A stretch of 64,000 bases of DNA from Struthio camelus (Eukaryota; Chordata; Aves; Struthioniformes; Struthionidae), in NCBI RefSeq assembly GCF_040807025.1, contig NC_090952.1, positions 21,945,068-22,009,067 of the forward strand, given 5' to 3'. Under the pieces are notes generated by a model that searched no databases, was not told the DNA's origin, and saw only the letters and a program-made list of their open reading frames with translations. Every line of letters begins with the position of its first letter. Position 1 is the first letter of the stretch. Position numbers and translations under genes: made by a program. Shown here in pieces: positions 24,045 through 46,556 of this stretch.

Positions 24045-24830
24045 CTTTCGCACATGCCTGCACACCTCCTACACGCATGGTACTCACGCACATGCCTGCA
24101 CACCTCCTGCATGCATGCTGCCCACCCACATGCCTGCACATGCCTGCACACCTCCAACACGCATGGTGCCCATGCTCACGCCTGCACACCTCTGACACAC
24201 ATGGCAGACACGCACACGCCTGCACATGTGCACTGCACCCCTGCACATGCCTGCACATGCCTGCACACACCTGCACATGCACATGGCACCTATGCACACG
24301 CCTGCACACCTCCAACATGTGCATGACACCCATGCACACACCACACATGCCTGCACACCTCCGACATGCACATGGTGCCCATGCACGTGCCTTGCACATG
24401 CCTGCACGCCTCTAACATGCACATGGCACCCATGCGCATGCTGCACACACCTGCACACCTCTGATGTGCGTGGCACCCATGCACATACCTGGACACGTGT
24501 GCACACCTCTGTCACATGCATGCTGCACACCTCCGATTCGTGTATGATGCCCATGCACACTCTGCTCATGCCTGCATACCTGCAACACGTGCACGGCACC
24601 CATGCACACGCTGCACAAGTGTGCACGCTCCGACACACACACACACGCCTGCACACCCCCGACACACACACGCTGCACACATGTGCACACCTCCAACACA
24701 CGCACACACGCTGCAGGCGTGTGCACGCCTCCGACACACAAGCTGCCCACGCACATGCTGCACGGGCCTGCACGCCTCCGACACGTGCACGGCGCCCATG
24801 CATAAGTTGCACACGCGTGCACAGGGCCGT
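24045..24830. repeat. Minisatellite of about 36-40 bp units, alternating purine-pyrimidine, E-box-rich
   Basis: The degenerate unit resembles CACATGCCTGCACACCTC followed by YGACACGCATGGCACCCATG. Roughly twenty copies lie between 24,045 and 24,830. The sequence is full of CACATG, CATGTG and CACGTG, all of which are CANNTG E-boxes (about two dozen by eye), and of long alternating purine-pyrimidine runs that favour Z-DNA. It ends about 220 bp before the TNMD start codon, so it occupies the proximal promoter region. Open frames through it on both strands are repeat artefacts. Confidence 0.9.
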
Positions 24831-25050
24831 GCCCTGCCCGGCAGCCCCGGGGGCCCCCGCGCCGTGCGCGCGGGGCCGCAGCATCGCAGGCCCCCCGGCG
24901 GGGCTGGCGGCCGCCCGGCCGCTCGGAGCCAGGAACGAGCTTTCCCTTTCCCTGCTGGCATGTGCATCCGGCGCCGTCCCAGCTCCACCTCGCCGGCGGC
25001 TCCCGTCCTCGTCCCGGCCGCGCGCGCGGAGCGCACCCGCCCGGCACACC
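24831..25050 (+). promoter_or_regulatory. TNMD: Presumed TNMD core promoter and 5' UTR
   Basis: This is GC-rich sequence directly before the TNMD start codon. No TATA box was seen. One CATGTG E-box lies near 24,960. The transcription start cannot be placed from sequence alone. The role is inferred from position. Confidence 0.4.
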
Positions 25051-34237
<9,187 letters not shown>

Positions 34238-34486
34238 GGCAGCACCCCAGCATCCCTGGAAAGGGGGGGGACTCACTTTTTCTCAGGCGTTTGCTAGCCT
34301 GCTGCGTTGCGAGCTATCTTGATGTATCCTGATGTAGCTAAAGCGTAAGTAAGTCGTTATCTGCTTCCAAGCACGTGGCCTGCCCTGCCGCACGGGGGGG
34401 GGGGAATGCATGCGGACTGCCCCCAGGGGGCTGGGGATGGTTATGCTTGTCTGTATCACCGTCACGCTGAGCACCAAGAGGCAAAC

Positions 34487-34492
34487 AATAAA
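34487..34492 (+). terminator. TNMD: TNMD polyadenylation signal AATAAA
   Basis: A canonical AATAAA lies 250 bp after the TNMD stop codon, followed by T/G-rich sequence. It implies a short 3' UTR of about 270 nt. Confidence 0.8.
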
Positions 34493-37400
34493 TGTCTTCT
34501 ATGAGCGATTGCAAAGAAAATGGAGAGTCATTTAGTGTGTCTGTGATGCTTAATGGCTCTGAGAAGTGATCTAATTGCTCAGCTACCTCATCACTAGCAT
34601 CCATAACTCAGGTACCAGGACTGCCAGCGCTCACCTAGCTGGGAACGTGCAAAGGTACCAAATTTGCTCCTGACATTGCTGCTAGCTGTGTTTAACACAT
34701 ACCAATGGCCACGGCCAGCCAGCCTCCAAGACCGCTCTCATCCTCGCGCTGGCACAGGGGGTTCAGTAGTTCAGCGGCACCTAACAGGCCCTGTGTAACC
34801 ACCGTTTCCGCCGGGTGCTGTTGTTCCCTTCGGGAGCGGTGTGCGGTGACAGCAGACCCTGCTCGGAGGCTGCGCGAGGCTCATGCACAGGCAGTGTGGC
34901 GGCAGGAGCAGGCACAAAATCCCAGGCAGGATCCCCGCCAGCAGCCTGAGCCAGAGGGAGAGGAGGCGAGAAGGGCTCCACGTGCAGTCAGCAAGACCAG
35001 CAGCCAGTAGGACTAACAGGGAGGCAAAACCCAAGCTCCAAGAAGTAAAAAAAGTCCTTGAAACTGTTGCCAAACTTAATAGGACATTCAGCTTTCAGCA
35101 GTACTGAGGGCTAATGGCCAAAATTCTCAATTTTATGTCTTTTGATTTTTCCCATTAAAACATTTGCTCCAGTAAATGAGGACACAGCAGCAAGAAGGAA
35201 GATGTGGGAGATGCTAAGTACTTGGCAAAGGGGCAAACACATTGTTCCAAAATTGCTCAGCCCCTCGGGCTCTTCCCACGGGCTGCCAAGGCTGCTTGGG
35301 CACATCGAGGCGTTTCTTCCACATCCAGCCCCCACGCGGCCCCTGGTAGCTCACGGAGGAGGCACTCATGGGCCCCCCCAAATCCTCTGCCGGGGCTCTG
35401 GCCAGTGGCCCAGTACCTCTGTTTCCCAGATTACAGAGCCTTGGAGATGGGAAGCACTCAGCTTGCCAGTAGCCCTGAGATTATTCAGTCTTAGGCAAAC
35501 GTTCAGCTGAAGAGTGAATTTATTTCCTCTACTCCATATATCAACAGCACAGTTAATAGGCTTAGACAAGTAACAGAAAACCATCCGCAGGTCCTTTGAC
35601 ACTTTAGTTCAACTCCTCAAAGTCCCTTCTCCTTTTCAGCACTTACGTCACTCTCGAAACTAGGAGCTGACCTGGAGGCACGTGGCCGCTGCCAGCTCTG
35701 GAGCCCCCACCGGGGCTCCGGTCGGTTCGAAACCTCCCCGCAAAGGTTTCTTGAAATCCATGGTGTCAGTGCTCGAGCCAGATCCCAAATTTTAATTCTT
35801 ATCCCAGGGAACCGACTGCTGCCAAACAGCTTGGAAATGCTGACGTCCCTCAAGCGTCAGGAGGCACAACCATGCCCCGGTCGCTGGGGGAGCACAGGCT
35901 GCCAGCAACCGGCCCTGGCTCATCAGGGAGCAAACGTTTCCTTGGCATGGGCCAGGGCTCAAAACTACTTATGTAATTTCTTTTTCTAAAGAGAGCTCCA
36001 TGTCGTAAAAACACTCGGAGAGACGAGCCTGCGCCGCCTTGCGTACAAAGGAGAGCGCACGGGCTGGGGACACGATGCCTCCGCCGCAGGGCAGGGCTGG
36101 GTAACGCTCACATCGCTTTCCCTGGGTGAAAACCTCAGAAAGGCCGTTTGGACACTTCCAACAAGCCTCCGAGCACCCTCCGCTGCTTCTCCAGACCTCC
36201 GGGCCCGCAGACAGGAGCGGCAGGCCAGGCCTGCGCCCTCGCGGAGCACAGCGTCCCCGGGACCTCCCCGGCCCACCTTGCCACACCGCGGCTCCTCTGA
36301 AGACAGGCAGCACATGTTTTAAGAGCAATTTCTTCAAACCCTGTTCACAACCATTCTGACAACGCGTTTGAAAGGCTGGGAGCAGCCAAGAGCTCCTCCG
36401 CAGCAGAGCTCCCTGCACAGCTAATCCCAAGGGACATGAACCGCTCTTGGGGACAGCCAGGCATCTTTGACAAGTTCCCCTTGAGATAACCCCACTGAGA
36501 GGGGGACTTCCTAACACGGCACGAGACACATGAAAACTAACAGGCCAGAACTGTTATGGGAAACCAAAGCTTCGGTGCAAGCCTGGCCGCGCTCACGTAC
36601 TGACTCACTGGATCCAGCCAGCTCACCAGCCTCACACCCATCTGAGGGCACTCTGCTGCCTGTGCCACCGCAAGAGGAACCCAAGCTGGGAGCTGTGCCC
36701 CCGGGCTGGGCCTGCCTTCGCCCCTCACAGCCACCTGCTCCTCTCTGGGACTCCCACGGACGCCCGGCACCAACAACACAACTACGTAATGACCAGAGCA
36801 GGTCTCAGCCCAGCTGCACAAGCCACCTCCTGCAATGGTGCGCTCTTGCAAGCTGTTCCTCCTGCGCCCGCCTGCGCTGGGTTGTGCAGCTCCCGAAGAA
36901 CATCTGCCCCGAAGCTTAGTGCGAGGTCTGGGGCCAGGCTGGACACAGAGCTGCACGTCAGCTCCTGCCATCAGGCACACCGAAGAAGCGTTTCAAGGCT
37001 GTCTTTGTTTGGATTATTTTCCTAACGGTGGGGAACACATGCATCCTTTTATACCTGACACTAAATCCTTTCATCCCTCTCTCCAAATTCTATTTATTAG
37101 GCTTTGTGCTGGTACCAGATGAGCACTTCCATCAAAAGGAAACTAAATGTGAACAACTCGGTGCTTGAAATCCCCCGGAAAGCAACCCTCGAGGAGTTAA
37201 ATGGAGCACTGAGCTGGCTAACACATCCAGCAGTCACCCCTGCCACAGGCTGAAAGGGGAGCAGCGATGTTAAACAGCCTCCTTGGCACACACGTTAATA
37301 ACCCAGCGTGACGCTCCCGTCCCTGCCCGGGGGGGCTGAGGGAGACGTGTCACTGTGCCTCACCTCTGCCGAGCTCAGCCCTGTGTCACGCCCCACCGCA

Positions 37401-39889
37401 CGCCACGGGAGACCTGGGGCATTCATAGCACTCGCCGCGTCAGCCCCGGGTCCCCGCGCTGATCGGCTCCCCCGGGACAGCACAGCACCCACGGGTACGC
37501 GGTGCCCGATCGCCGAGGGCTGGCGTGGAGCCTGGCTTTGCCACCTGCTAACGGGGTAATGCAGGGAAAGGATGCGGCCTGCCCCGCGCCCCAGGGTCCC
37601 GCTGCCAAGGGAGACGCCGTCCCCGCAGAGGGGGCCTGGGGATGCTCTGCACAAAGGCTGCCCCCAGCCCTGCAGCCCAGCGTCTCCCTCAGCGCGCGCC
37701 GACACGCTCTCCTCAGCCTCTATCTCCAAATTAAAGCAAGGTGTCTACTCAAGTACCAACTGCATGTAAATAGAAAAAATCTCCACCCTCTCATCACCGC
37801 AGTGCCCCTTGCCTGCCAGCCCCAGGCACAAGCCTCCTCGCTCCCCGGAGCATCAAAGGGAAAAAGTCAGTGCTGGATTTTTGCTGCAGCGGCTCTGAAA
37901 TATCCGGGCTCCTCGTGCTACCCTCTGCTGGCAAAGGCCCGGCCCCGCAGCTCTGCCCAGCCGGCTCTGCGTATGGGCAGGAACGCCGCTCCGCTGCCGC
38001 GCTGCAGAAGCAACGCGCCCACAGAGGCAGGGGCGCAGCGGCTAAGGGCACCCCCTTTGAGGATTTATTGTTTTTAGTTTCGCCCAGGAAGACGGCACAA
38101 TAAGCAAGCGCTATGTGCTGGCACGCGGAGGGGCCTCCTCGTTTAGCCTGGCTGAGGAAGGCTTTCGGGCACACCTTCGGCACAGACGCACCCTCCTCGT
38201 TAGCAGGCGCAGGGCTGCTGTGCGCTGCATGCCCGGGGGGTAGCCCAGGGGCAAGCATCGCTCCGCACCCACGGGCCTCCGTGAGGATATAGGACAGGAA
38301 GAGACCGCGAGGTTAATTTACTCAAGAAGCCTGTCTATCAAAGGCCTTTCTGCAAAGCACCAGACCTTAGCAGAGAGGTATTTTGCACGTGTGCCCACAT
38401 TGATACACCTGCCCCCAGCAGAGTACTCTGGGGTACGCAGCCTCCAGCCCCTCTGCCGAGCCTGGCACTGAAGTCACCAGCAGTGATGGTTTGGCCTACA
38501 AACTGGGGACTAGCCCAGGAACCACTCGCTCAGCCCGGGGAAGCCACAAAGCAGCCGTCAGGCAACCGTGCTCTCAGTCAACAGCCAAGGCGAGAGCAGT
38601 GACAACCACCAAACCTGCCAGAGGCTGCGGAGAGCTCAGAGGAGCCTGGCAGAAAAGGCTTGCCTGAGCACAGCTGAGCCACAGGCAGCCCAAACAAGGC
38701 CTGCACGCATGGGCCTCCCCGGGCAGCACGATCCAGCCAAAGAGGGATGACTTCAGCTCCGCTCGCTTCTGCACAGGCTCTGCGATGGGGATGGGTTTAT
38801 CTGAATGCAGCCCTGCATTCTCATGTGCTTCTGCCCGGTCTCTGTCCATCCATTAATTGCAATCGGCTGATCTCTCTCCAGTGCTATTTCAATGCTCTGA
38901 CGCACTCTGCCTCTCCTTCCAAATCCAGGAGGCTTTTAGACAGTCAGCCAGGAGCCGACAACAGTTTGATTTATTCACTGAGGTTAAACGTGACCTAAGC
39001 CTTTCAGGGTGTTCCCTTTAAGTTTCTCCACCAGCACCGAAGCTGAGGAAGCATCACTGCCCCATAGCTATTCATTTGCTGCACCACATCACATTTTTCA
39101 CTGGAGCGGCTCACCCAGCGCAAGACCAGTGTCTGCTAGAGGGCTAATGATGACGAAAGGCCACCACTCATCCTTATGGCTTAACCCCTCCTTTTAAGCA
39201 TGCCTCCTGCCCAGAATGGCAAAAATGTAGCCCCGGCAGCTGGCAGGCTGCTCCAGACTCTGCCCCGACAGTCATTGCCTATTTGGTGCCTGAGATCTGA
39301 ATACCTGTCAAGCTCAGAGGAGGGAGTTTTACTCCATCGTTTTTAAGCGTTATGCTCAGTGTAGCAGTTCCTAGCTCAGGAATGTCACTTGCTGATGAAA
39401 TTGCCCAAAGGAAGACAATACCAAATAAACACAAAGCTTAAATCCTTGTTTCTTGTCCCAGGAAGAGGCTCTGTACACAGGCACCTTCAACAGTGCTGTA
39501 GCGCGCTTTGCTCCAAGCAAGCTTTGTCTGCCACAGCACAAAGCAGCAGGGACAGCAGAGGATGTACACGTTTACATGAGGGCTGAACTCTGGTCTCTAC
39601 GTTCATCCATCCCAGCTCTTGGGCTGCGATGCTTCAGGCCTTCCGCTTCAGCAGTGTTACACAACAGTTTTTGATGAGTATTCAACTACAGAGGTTGTTT
39701 GTAAGCGCAAGTACACCAGGGAGCATTTGAGAAACATGAGCTGCAGCGGTCCAGAGGTTGCTGGCTGGCCTGGGGTGAACGGATTACCTTGCAGATAGGT
39801 TTTTGCTGCTGCTTGTAGCTATTTCAGCAGAGGAACTTTCAGATTAGAAAAGAAGCCAAGGCAGTTTCATAGAGTAAAATATCTTAATA
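34493..39889. other. Intergenic DNA between TNMD and TSPAN6 tails
   Basis: This is about 5.4 kb between two convergent genes. Composition is moderate to GC-rich, with CpG-richer patches near 36.1-36.3 and 37.3-38.1 kb. A CTCF-like motif lies at 37,915-37,932. Open frames on both strands are short or low-complexity, and none resembles a known protein. No mobile element was recognised. Confidence 0.4.
37915..37932 (-). promoter_or_regulatory. CTCF-like motif
   Basis: The minus strand reads GCCAGCAGAGGGTAGCAC, which matches the CTCF core CCASYAGRGGGCRS with one mismatch (T for C). It lies between TNMD and TSPAN6. This is a motif match only. Confidence 0.35.
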
Positions 39890-39895
39890 TTTATT
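39890..39895 (-). terminator. TSPAN6: Likely TSPAN6 polyadenylation signal
   Basis: TTTATT on the plus strand is AATAAA on the minus strand. It lies about 1.45 kb past the TSPAN6 stop codon, giving a 3' UTR of plausible length. Intermediate weaker signals cannot be excluded. Confidence 0.55.
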
Positions 39896-41344
39896 GTGTC
39901 TCAGGACAAAGGGTTCTATTCAACACACAAAACGAGTTAAAGCAGCACATAATACTGACAATCAAGTCACAGCTGACTCAGTACAAGGACACCTACCAGG
40001 GTAAGGGCACCAGGAGCTACACCACCAAACCTTGCTACAGCTTACAAAGAATTACTAGAGCCTGATTAAGAGAGGAACAAGACTCCTTAGAAAAGGACAA
40101 CTATAAAAAAAAGGATATAAAACCCAGCATGGGGATGAGAGAAAACCTGGGAACGAGCTGAAACCTTGCTGAACAAAGAGCTTCAGGCAGGCAGGGCAGT
40201 GTTTTAACGGGGCAACAGCCCCATCTCAAGAGCAACCACATCCAGTGAGCGAGCCTGAACTGTGATGAGATTTCAAGGGCCAAGAGCAGAGGTCAGAGAT
40301 GAGAGAAAGCACTGCTTTCCCAGTGGAGGCACCAGATAAGATAACTGCTGCGCAGGAGAGTCCCACGAGGCCACCTTCCAAGGCAGCTAGCAAGGTCTGA
40401 GTATGAACGACAGCAGTGTCTGCTTCAACACAGCACTTCAGTGCACAGCTGAGGAAAGAGCCAGGGACTGCAGCGCCCGGAGGAACACAGTTACTGTAAC
40501 CACCTCAGCTACACTAATTATCCCACTCAGTGGTACAGCAGAGTAGTGTTAGGACAAGTCCCCGAGCGCAACAGAACAGCTGTTGCACTCGTTTCTATGA
40601 GCCAGTTGAGAAGAAGATCAGTCAATTCAAAGCATGATTCCACAAAGCAGCGTCCAGAGGAAAACCGGAGATGGCTACGCTTTCCTGAGACACAGGAGAG
40701 CGGAAGGAATTCCCTGCAATTCAGAAGACAAAGAGTTAACAAACAAGGCTCCCGGCACTGGAGGCCTGGATGTACACACAGCGTAAAATTACGCAGCAGA
40801 CATGATTTTGCAGGTGCCCGCTTTCTCCATGACACGCACATCAGCATTTGGCACCAGTCTCTGCACTGAAGGCCCCCCAGCAGAAACCAGGCAGCAGAGA
40901 AACAGCAGTGGTCAGGGATGCAAAGATAGCCTCGGGGAGCAGGGCATGACCAGCTCATGCTGCATCTCACCAGGAAGAGCCACACTGCAGGAGGGGACCA
41001 CAGGGGCAGCCAGGGACAGTCCACTGCAGCACAAGGTGGAGGCCCAGGATTAATAGGACAAAAGAGCAGGTAGATCAAATACAAGGCAGCATGAGCAGGT
41101 CTCTTGACCAGCATGAACAGCCTGCTCCCTCCTTGATCTAGAAGGGGTCACTTCCCCCTCACACTCTCTCCCTACAAAAAGAGAATACCACATAGCCTAA
41201 ATACTGTTTTTAGGAGTGCTGTGCAAAGCCAAGAGAGGCCTGCAGCAGACCAGCAGTAAACTTAACGCATAAGCACAGGCACATCCACGGTTTATGTCAC
41301 TGGACAGACATACCTTGGTCACAGCCACAATGCGCTGGGGCCAG

Positions 41345-44300
41345 CTACACCATCTCATACTGATTGTTTGTGATGTACCGGGACAGGCAGCAGGCAAGAA
41401 AGATGCCAACCAACTGAAAAGGGAAAAATCACATTTGAGACGGCCAAACACAGGATATGGCATTTTAGGGCAAAAGCCTGACAAATTGCTCTAGAACAAC
41501 AAGCACTTAGGTCTCCGTTTTATAAAAGTCAAACATGGATAGTGGGATTTACAAACCACAACACAGGCTGCTGTGCCCCATTTCAGAGCAAGTGAGACTG
41601 AAGTAGAAGATCCTGGCAGGCACAAGCCAAACAAGCTCCTTGCAAGAGATGCTCCACATCCCATCCTGTTACATTCTGCTTTATGAAGCATCTACTGTTT
41701 TATGGTAATTTCAGAGATTAAACAGGTATCAGGAGCGTCACAGCCAATTACACAATCACTAGAGAACAGCAACCACCTCTCGCTGCTGCAAGGACAGTGG
41801 GGAAGCAAAGCTGGTGTTTTCACATCAGCAACACACCAACATCTGAAGGACATGCTGCTGTTATCACAGCACAGCCTCCCAGCCTCTTTGCAGACGTTCA
41901 GGGTCTGATACAGCAGACACGCACACACAGGGAGTTTGACCTACACAAGTAAAGCTAAAGGCACATTTACATGATTGGTCCCTGCTGGCTGCACGACACC
42001 GTAACGCTTACTGAAAGAGTGATAAAAACCAGGAAACAGTTACAATTCCCAAGCCTAGCATTAGCTGAGATAATTAGGCGGCCAGAACTGCTGGAGGTAC
42101 GCAGCACACCATTTGCGTGTCAGTCACGTCCCAGTGACCCCACACAGAGCACAGACCGGGACGTCACGGTGAGCAAAGCACAGTCTGCACAGACCAGCAA
42201 AGGAGAAGAGACGGGAGCAGCTGGGCAGAACAGAACGGCTCCACCTCTCAGGCCCTCTCTGAGCCAGAATTCAAGATATTTCCTAGCACAAACTGCAGCA
42301 AAGGCCTGTTGGCTCCAGTCTCCCCCACAGTTTACTGCATCCGTTACAGGAAACGCGCAGTGACACACTCCCTACGGTAGAAATATCTTGGCGAGATTCC
42401 TCATTCTGCTCTTCCTGTGCTTGTGCTGTTACCTGTTGATCCCCGGGAGGGCAGTGCCTCATGGGTCACACCACAGCTTCTGGGCACTGCATTCAGTAAA
42501 CGGTGAATTCAAGTTCCTCCAAAGTCAGAGCGTGCCAAGTTTGCTCAGCAAGTGCTCAGCACCTAGAGCCGAGTGAGTTTTCAGAAATCAGCTAAATAAG
42601 GGCCAGTTGCGTATCCAGCAGCTCCCACTGTGAAACCTCAGTTCCAGTTTTCCCAAGTGCTCAGCCCCCATTGTGCACAGCTCCTTGGGAAATCCAGACC
42701 ATGGCATTCACCCTGCACAAAGCCCAATTTAGCAAGGAGCTCAGGGGCAGAGGCCTCTCATTTCCTGCTAGAATAAAGCCTGTCAGATCACAGGACACTA
42801 ACTACATTGTTGCTGGAAGCCCATGCAGGAAGTGTCCTACAGGATAAAGTAAACTAGAGGTTGAGGAGCCAGAGGGGGAAGAAGCAATAGCAGGTTAAGG
42901 TAGTATGTAGAGTGTGAGGTCCTGTCCGTCAGAGCCATTAGCACAAGTGACACCATGTGGGTGCTCTGGGGGACCCAGCCATACAGAAAAGTGATTCCGA
43001 AACACTTCCCTGCTAAAAGGGAATACTGGTGGGTAGGAAAAGGAAGGGCACTAGTTTGATCTCTGCCAACAGAAAATGCTAAGTGTTCACTCAGGACAAC
43101 ACGGGCTCTGTTTGGCTGTTTTGGCTTTTCTTAAAGTCAGTTGTTTCAGGAGGAAGTTCTTCTCAAGTAACTCGGGCTCATGGAAACCGAGCTGGTACTT
43201 CAGCCTCGGGTTCCGAGACAGAAGACTGCACAACAGCGAGGTTAAGCACAAGGGGAATCTGCAGAATAGCTGTTCCTCCGTGGCTGAAACAGGCCGTGCC
43301 TTTTGTAAACATAACAAACCCTGCACAAAAATTAAAATACCTCTGGAGACACGCTATCTTCACTCAGCACTACTCCTGTGCCAGACAGCAAGGGAGATTT
43401 TACCTGGAAGCACGCAATGCCAAAGGAGATTCCAGCCACAACGCTCATTTTTGACTCCATTTTTGATGTCACAAGGAAAAAACAACCCTGCAGGGGAGAG
43501 AAAGTTAGCATGCAAGTCCAGCGCTCCCACAAGCACAAAGCAGCACTTCCCCAAAGCACACACAGCTCCAGGGGAAACTGCTCCGGAGCAGGAGCCCAAG
43601 CAAGAAGTCCAGGGTTCCTGGCTCCCTGCTAGACTGTCTGACCTGGGCAAAGTCATTTCAATATCAGCACCGTACTAATCGGCCTTTCAGCCCAGCCAGT
43701 TATCAAAGGGAGCGGTGTCCTTGGGGTTTTCTCAACTTGAGCATTTGGTTAAACACAGTGACTCATCAGAGGAACGTCCCTCGCATTACCCCCTTGCGTA
43801 CATCACCCAACGATCCCTGCTGGATGAAGTCACCTGTTCTCATCACCGGCTCAGGACTTTGCACAGCAGTCAAGAGACGTCAGGCTACTGAAATAAACTT
43901 TATCAGAAAACTACCTCCTCATTCACTTGTTCTCTAAAACACATCCCTGAGTGCAAAGGCTTCTCTCACACCAGTCCCTGATGTTGAGGGTGCAGGACTA
44001 GGGGGGATTTCAGAAATGAGGTTAGGCCAGCTCCTATACATCCTTCCCTTTCACCCCCGAGAGTGAACCCTAGGCCACAGGATGTCTTTACCTCAAAAGC
44101 AGTTCTCCTTTCAAGGCTCCCTGATGAAGGCCAAGCCCTTCTCTATGCCCTCATCTCTCCCTTCCTCACCTCCAGGATTTGCAGGGGGATTTTTATGAGC
44201 TTCACTCACATCCACAAACACTTTCAGTTTGGCTTTGCTCAGGTCCTTCAGATCCCCCTCGGGGCAGTCGTCCTGGCTCTTGCAGCAGCTCTGAGGGATC

Positions 44301-46493
44301 CCCCTCTGGGCAAAGTATTTAGTCTTCTCCCAGTCCGTGTAGTTCTGGATCCCACAGCAGTGGAGCTGCAGAGGAGTGAAGGAGGGAAAAGGCATGGTCG
44401 TGGCAGGGCACTCAGCTGCCAGTCCTACAGCCACTCAGTTCTGCAGCTCCCCAGTGCCCTCACCTCTCAGCAACCTGGGAGCCATCTAGAAACTGCCCCC
44501 TAATCTCATGCTGCTGTCCAATGTCTCTTCCCCAAAATGGCATCCCTCCCAAACTCAAACACACTGTGACCCTTGCTGGGACAACTTCCCAAACACGGGG
44601 ACAGCAGATGCCTCTGCTCCACACACTGCCAACACTGGGTGCTCTCACTAGAGACCCTCCTGGTAACGCATGCAGGCCCCTAACAGAACACATGCTTTCC
44701 ACGTGTTCCCACTTGTCTCTCCTGCAGGCAGCAAGGGAAGGGAAAGCTGCTATGGCTTTGGAGAACAGCAGGAAGACCCAACATGCTCATCACTAGCACC
44801 CTGTAATAAATACCCTGTGGTACAAAAGAACATCCAGCACCATGACAGAAAGGAATATCCCAACCAGTAACGCGCTGGGTGTTGAACGTGTCTGGACGAT
44901 ACAAGCATACCTACCCACCATGAGTCAGAAGCCAGACACAGGCACTCACTGTTCTCTGGATGGTGTCAACTGCATCACTGTGCTGATCCACTGTTGTGTT
45001 GTAATTCTTCAATGCCAGGTTAAGGTTGGTCTCAAAGTTTGCCTTAATCTGCAAAAGACAGGTTTTTGCAGCTGTGAGAAAAAGACCACACAGCAAAGCC
45101 TTCCTCCTCCCGTGCACACCTGCACTTCAGGAACCACAGCTCACGGGAGCAATGGCTCCATGATGGCACAGCCCCGCGTTAGTCACCTCTGGCGACAGCA
45201 GGAATGACTCCAGCTGTGGCCAGCAGATATTCTCCCAATAACCTGGGCAATTAAATGCTATATTAAAAGGCAGGCTTGTATGCACTGTGGTGTCAGGGAT
45301 GCTATGTGTAATAACAAGGACCTAAATGGTGCCAACTTCCCCCATAAGCAGGTTGCTCCATGGCACAGAAAACCTCGTAGGAACTTTATTTATGGAAAAC
45401 AAAAATGAAATAATACTTTGAGTTTTGTTTCAGGAGAGGGATCAAAGCCAGAAATTAAAGACTGGGGTTATTTTATTCTTTCTGGCAAAAGGGCCCTGTC
45501 GGGGGCCCACGCAGGACGGCAGGGCCAAAGGAATGCTTCCTCCCCTCGAGCTAGACACCTCGCCGTTGCCACCCCCTGATGCCCGCCTCTCCTGCGTCCC
45601 CCTTATTCCTTAGTGGGCCCGACCTGATCTTTCTGCAGTTTTAACCTTCTTTAAAGAGCGAGCCCAACGCTGCTCCCAACGGCATCTCTGCCCCTCCAGT
45701 GACATCTGCGACCATGCTTGGGTAAAACCAGCACAAAGAAGAGGAAAATTTGCTCTGCAGCAGAGCCGCTGAGCTGTGTGAGAGGCAGCAGACGAGACTA
45801 AACCGCGCCAGCTGCCCCGCAGGGGGGGCCCAGGCCGGCGGCCAACGGGGCGGCCGCCCTCGCACTCACCTCGTGCCTGAAGACGAACCCCACGATGGCA
45901 GCCACCAGGACGATGAGGAAGATGAGGGACAGGAGCATGGCGTACTGCGGGAAGAGCGGGCCGGGGGTGAGCCGGGCGCCCCGCTCGGGGTCCCGGCCCC
46001 TGGGGCCAGCCCACGGGGCACCGCCAGCCCCGGGGGAGTCACCTACCAGCTTGAGCATCCAGGTGCTGCCGCGGCAGGTGGCGAAGCAGCCGAAGGTGCC
46101 CAGGAGGACGACGACGGTGCCGGCGCCCACCAGCACGAAGGGCACGTTGGTGGCCTGCTCGTCGAGCAGGGAGAAGTACACGGCCAGGCCCACGCGGCCC
46201 CACACGCCCACGGCCAGCAGCACGATACCCGAGACCTGCCGGGAGGGGGGGGGGGGCAGCAGAGGCGCTATGGGCGCGGCACGCGCCTGTCGCGACAGGG
46301 CGCGACACGGCCGCAACGGCCGTCGCCTGCGGGGGGGGGGGAGGGGGGGAGGGGCCGAGGCCGGTCGGAACCGGTCGGGGGCGCCGGGGCGGGGGCCGGG
46401 GCTCACCCAGAAGACGAGGCTGTAGGTGAGCAGGACGCTCTTGAGGCAGGTGATCACCGGCTTCGTCTGCAGCCGCCGCGACGGGGACGCCAT
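41345..46493 (-). CDS. TSPAN6: Tetraspanin-6, 7 coding exons, 252 aa
   Basis: TSPAN6 is a four-span membrane organiser; in mammals it is linked to MAVS/RIG-I signalling and exosome cargo. Exons in transcript order: 46493-46407, 46235-46047, 45944-45870, 45048-44950, 44365-44210, 43487-43404, 41413-41345 (TAG). All introns are GT-AG and every junction is phase 0. The start MASPSRRLQTKPVITCLKSV matches human almost exactly. Membrane spans lie at about 19-40, 63-86, 93-115 and 218-240. The large extracellular loop has LHCCG (C153, C154), SCC (C177, C178), C184 and C204, plus a sequon NTT. The C-terminus is SRYITNNQYEMV. The loop is about seven residues longer than human just before GCFF, because exon 5 ends in KLKVFVD. 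Confidence 0.97.
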
Positions 46494-46556
46494 GGCCGGG
46501 CCGGGCCCTGTCCTGCCGCGCCGAGCCGAGCCGAGCCGGGCCGGGCCCTGCCGAGC

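Noticed and set aside
42388-42576. Plus-strand frame with a hydrophobic start resembling a signal peptide
   Set aside because: It lies antisense in TSPAN6 intron 6, is short, has no downstream domain and no splice support.
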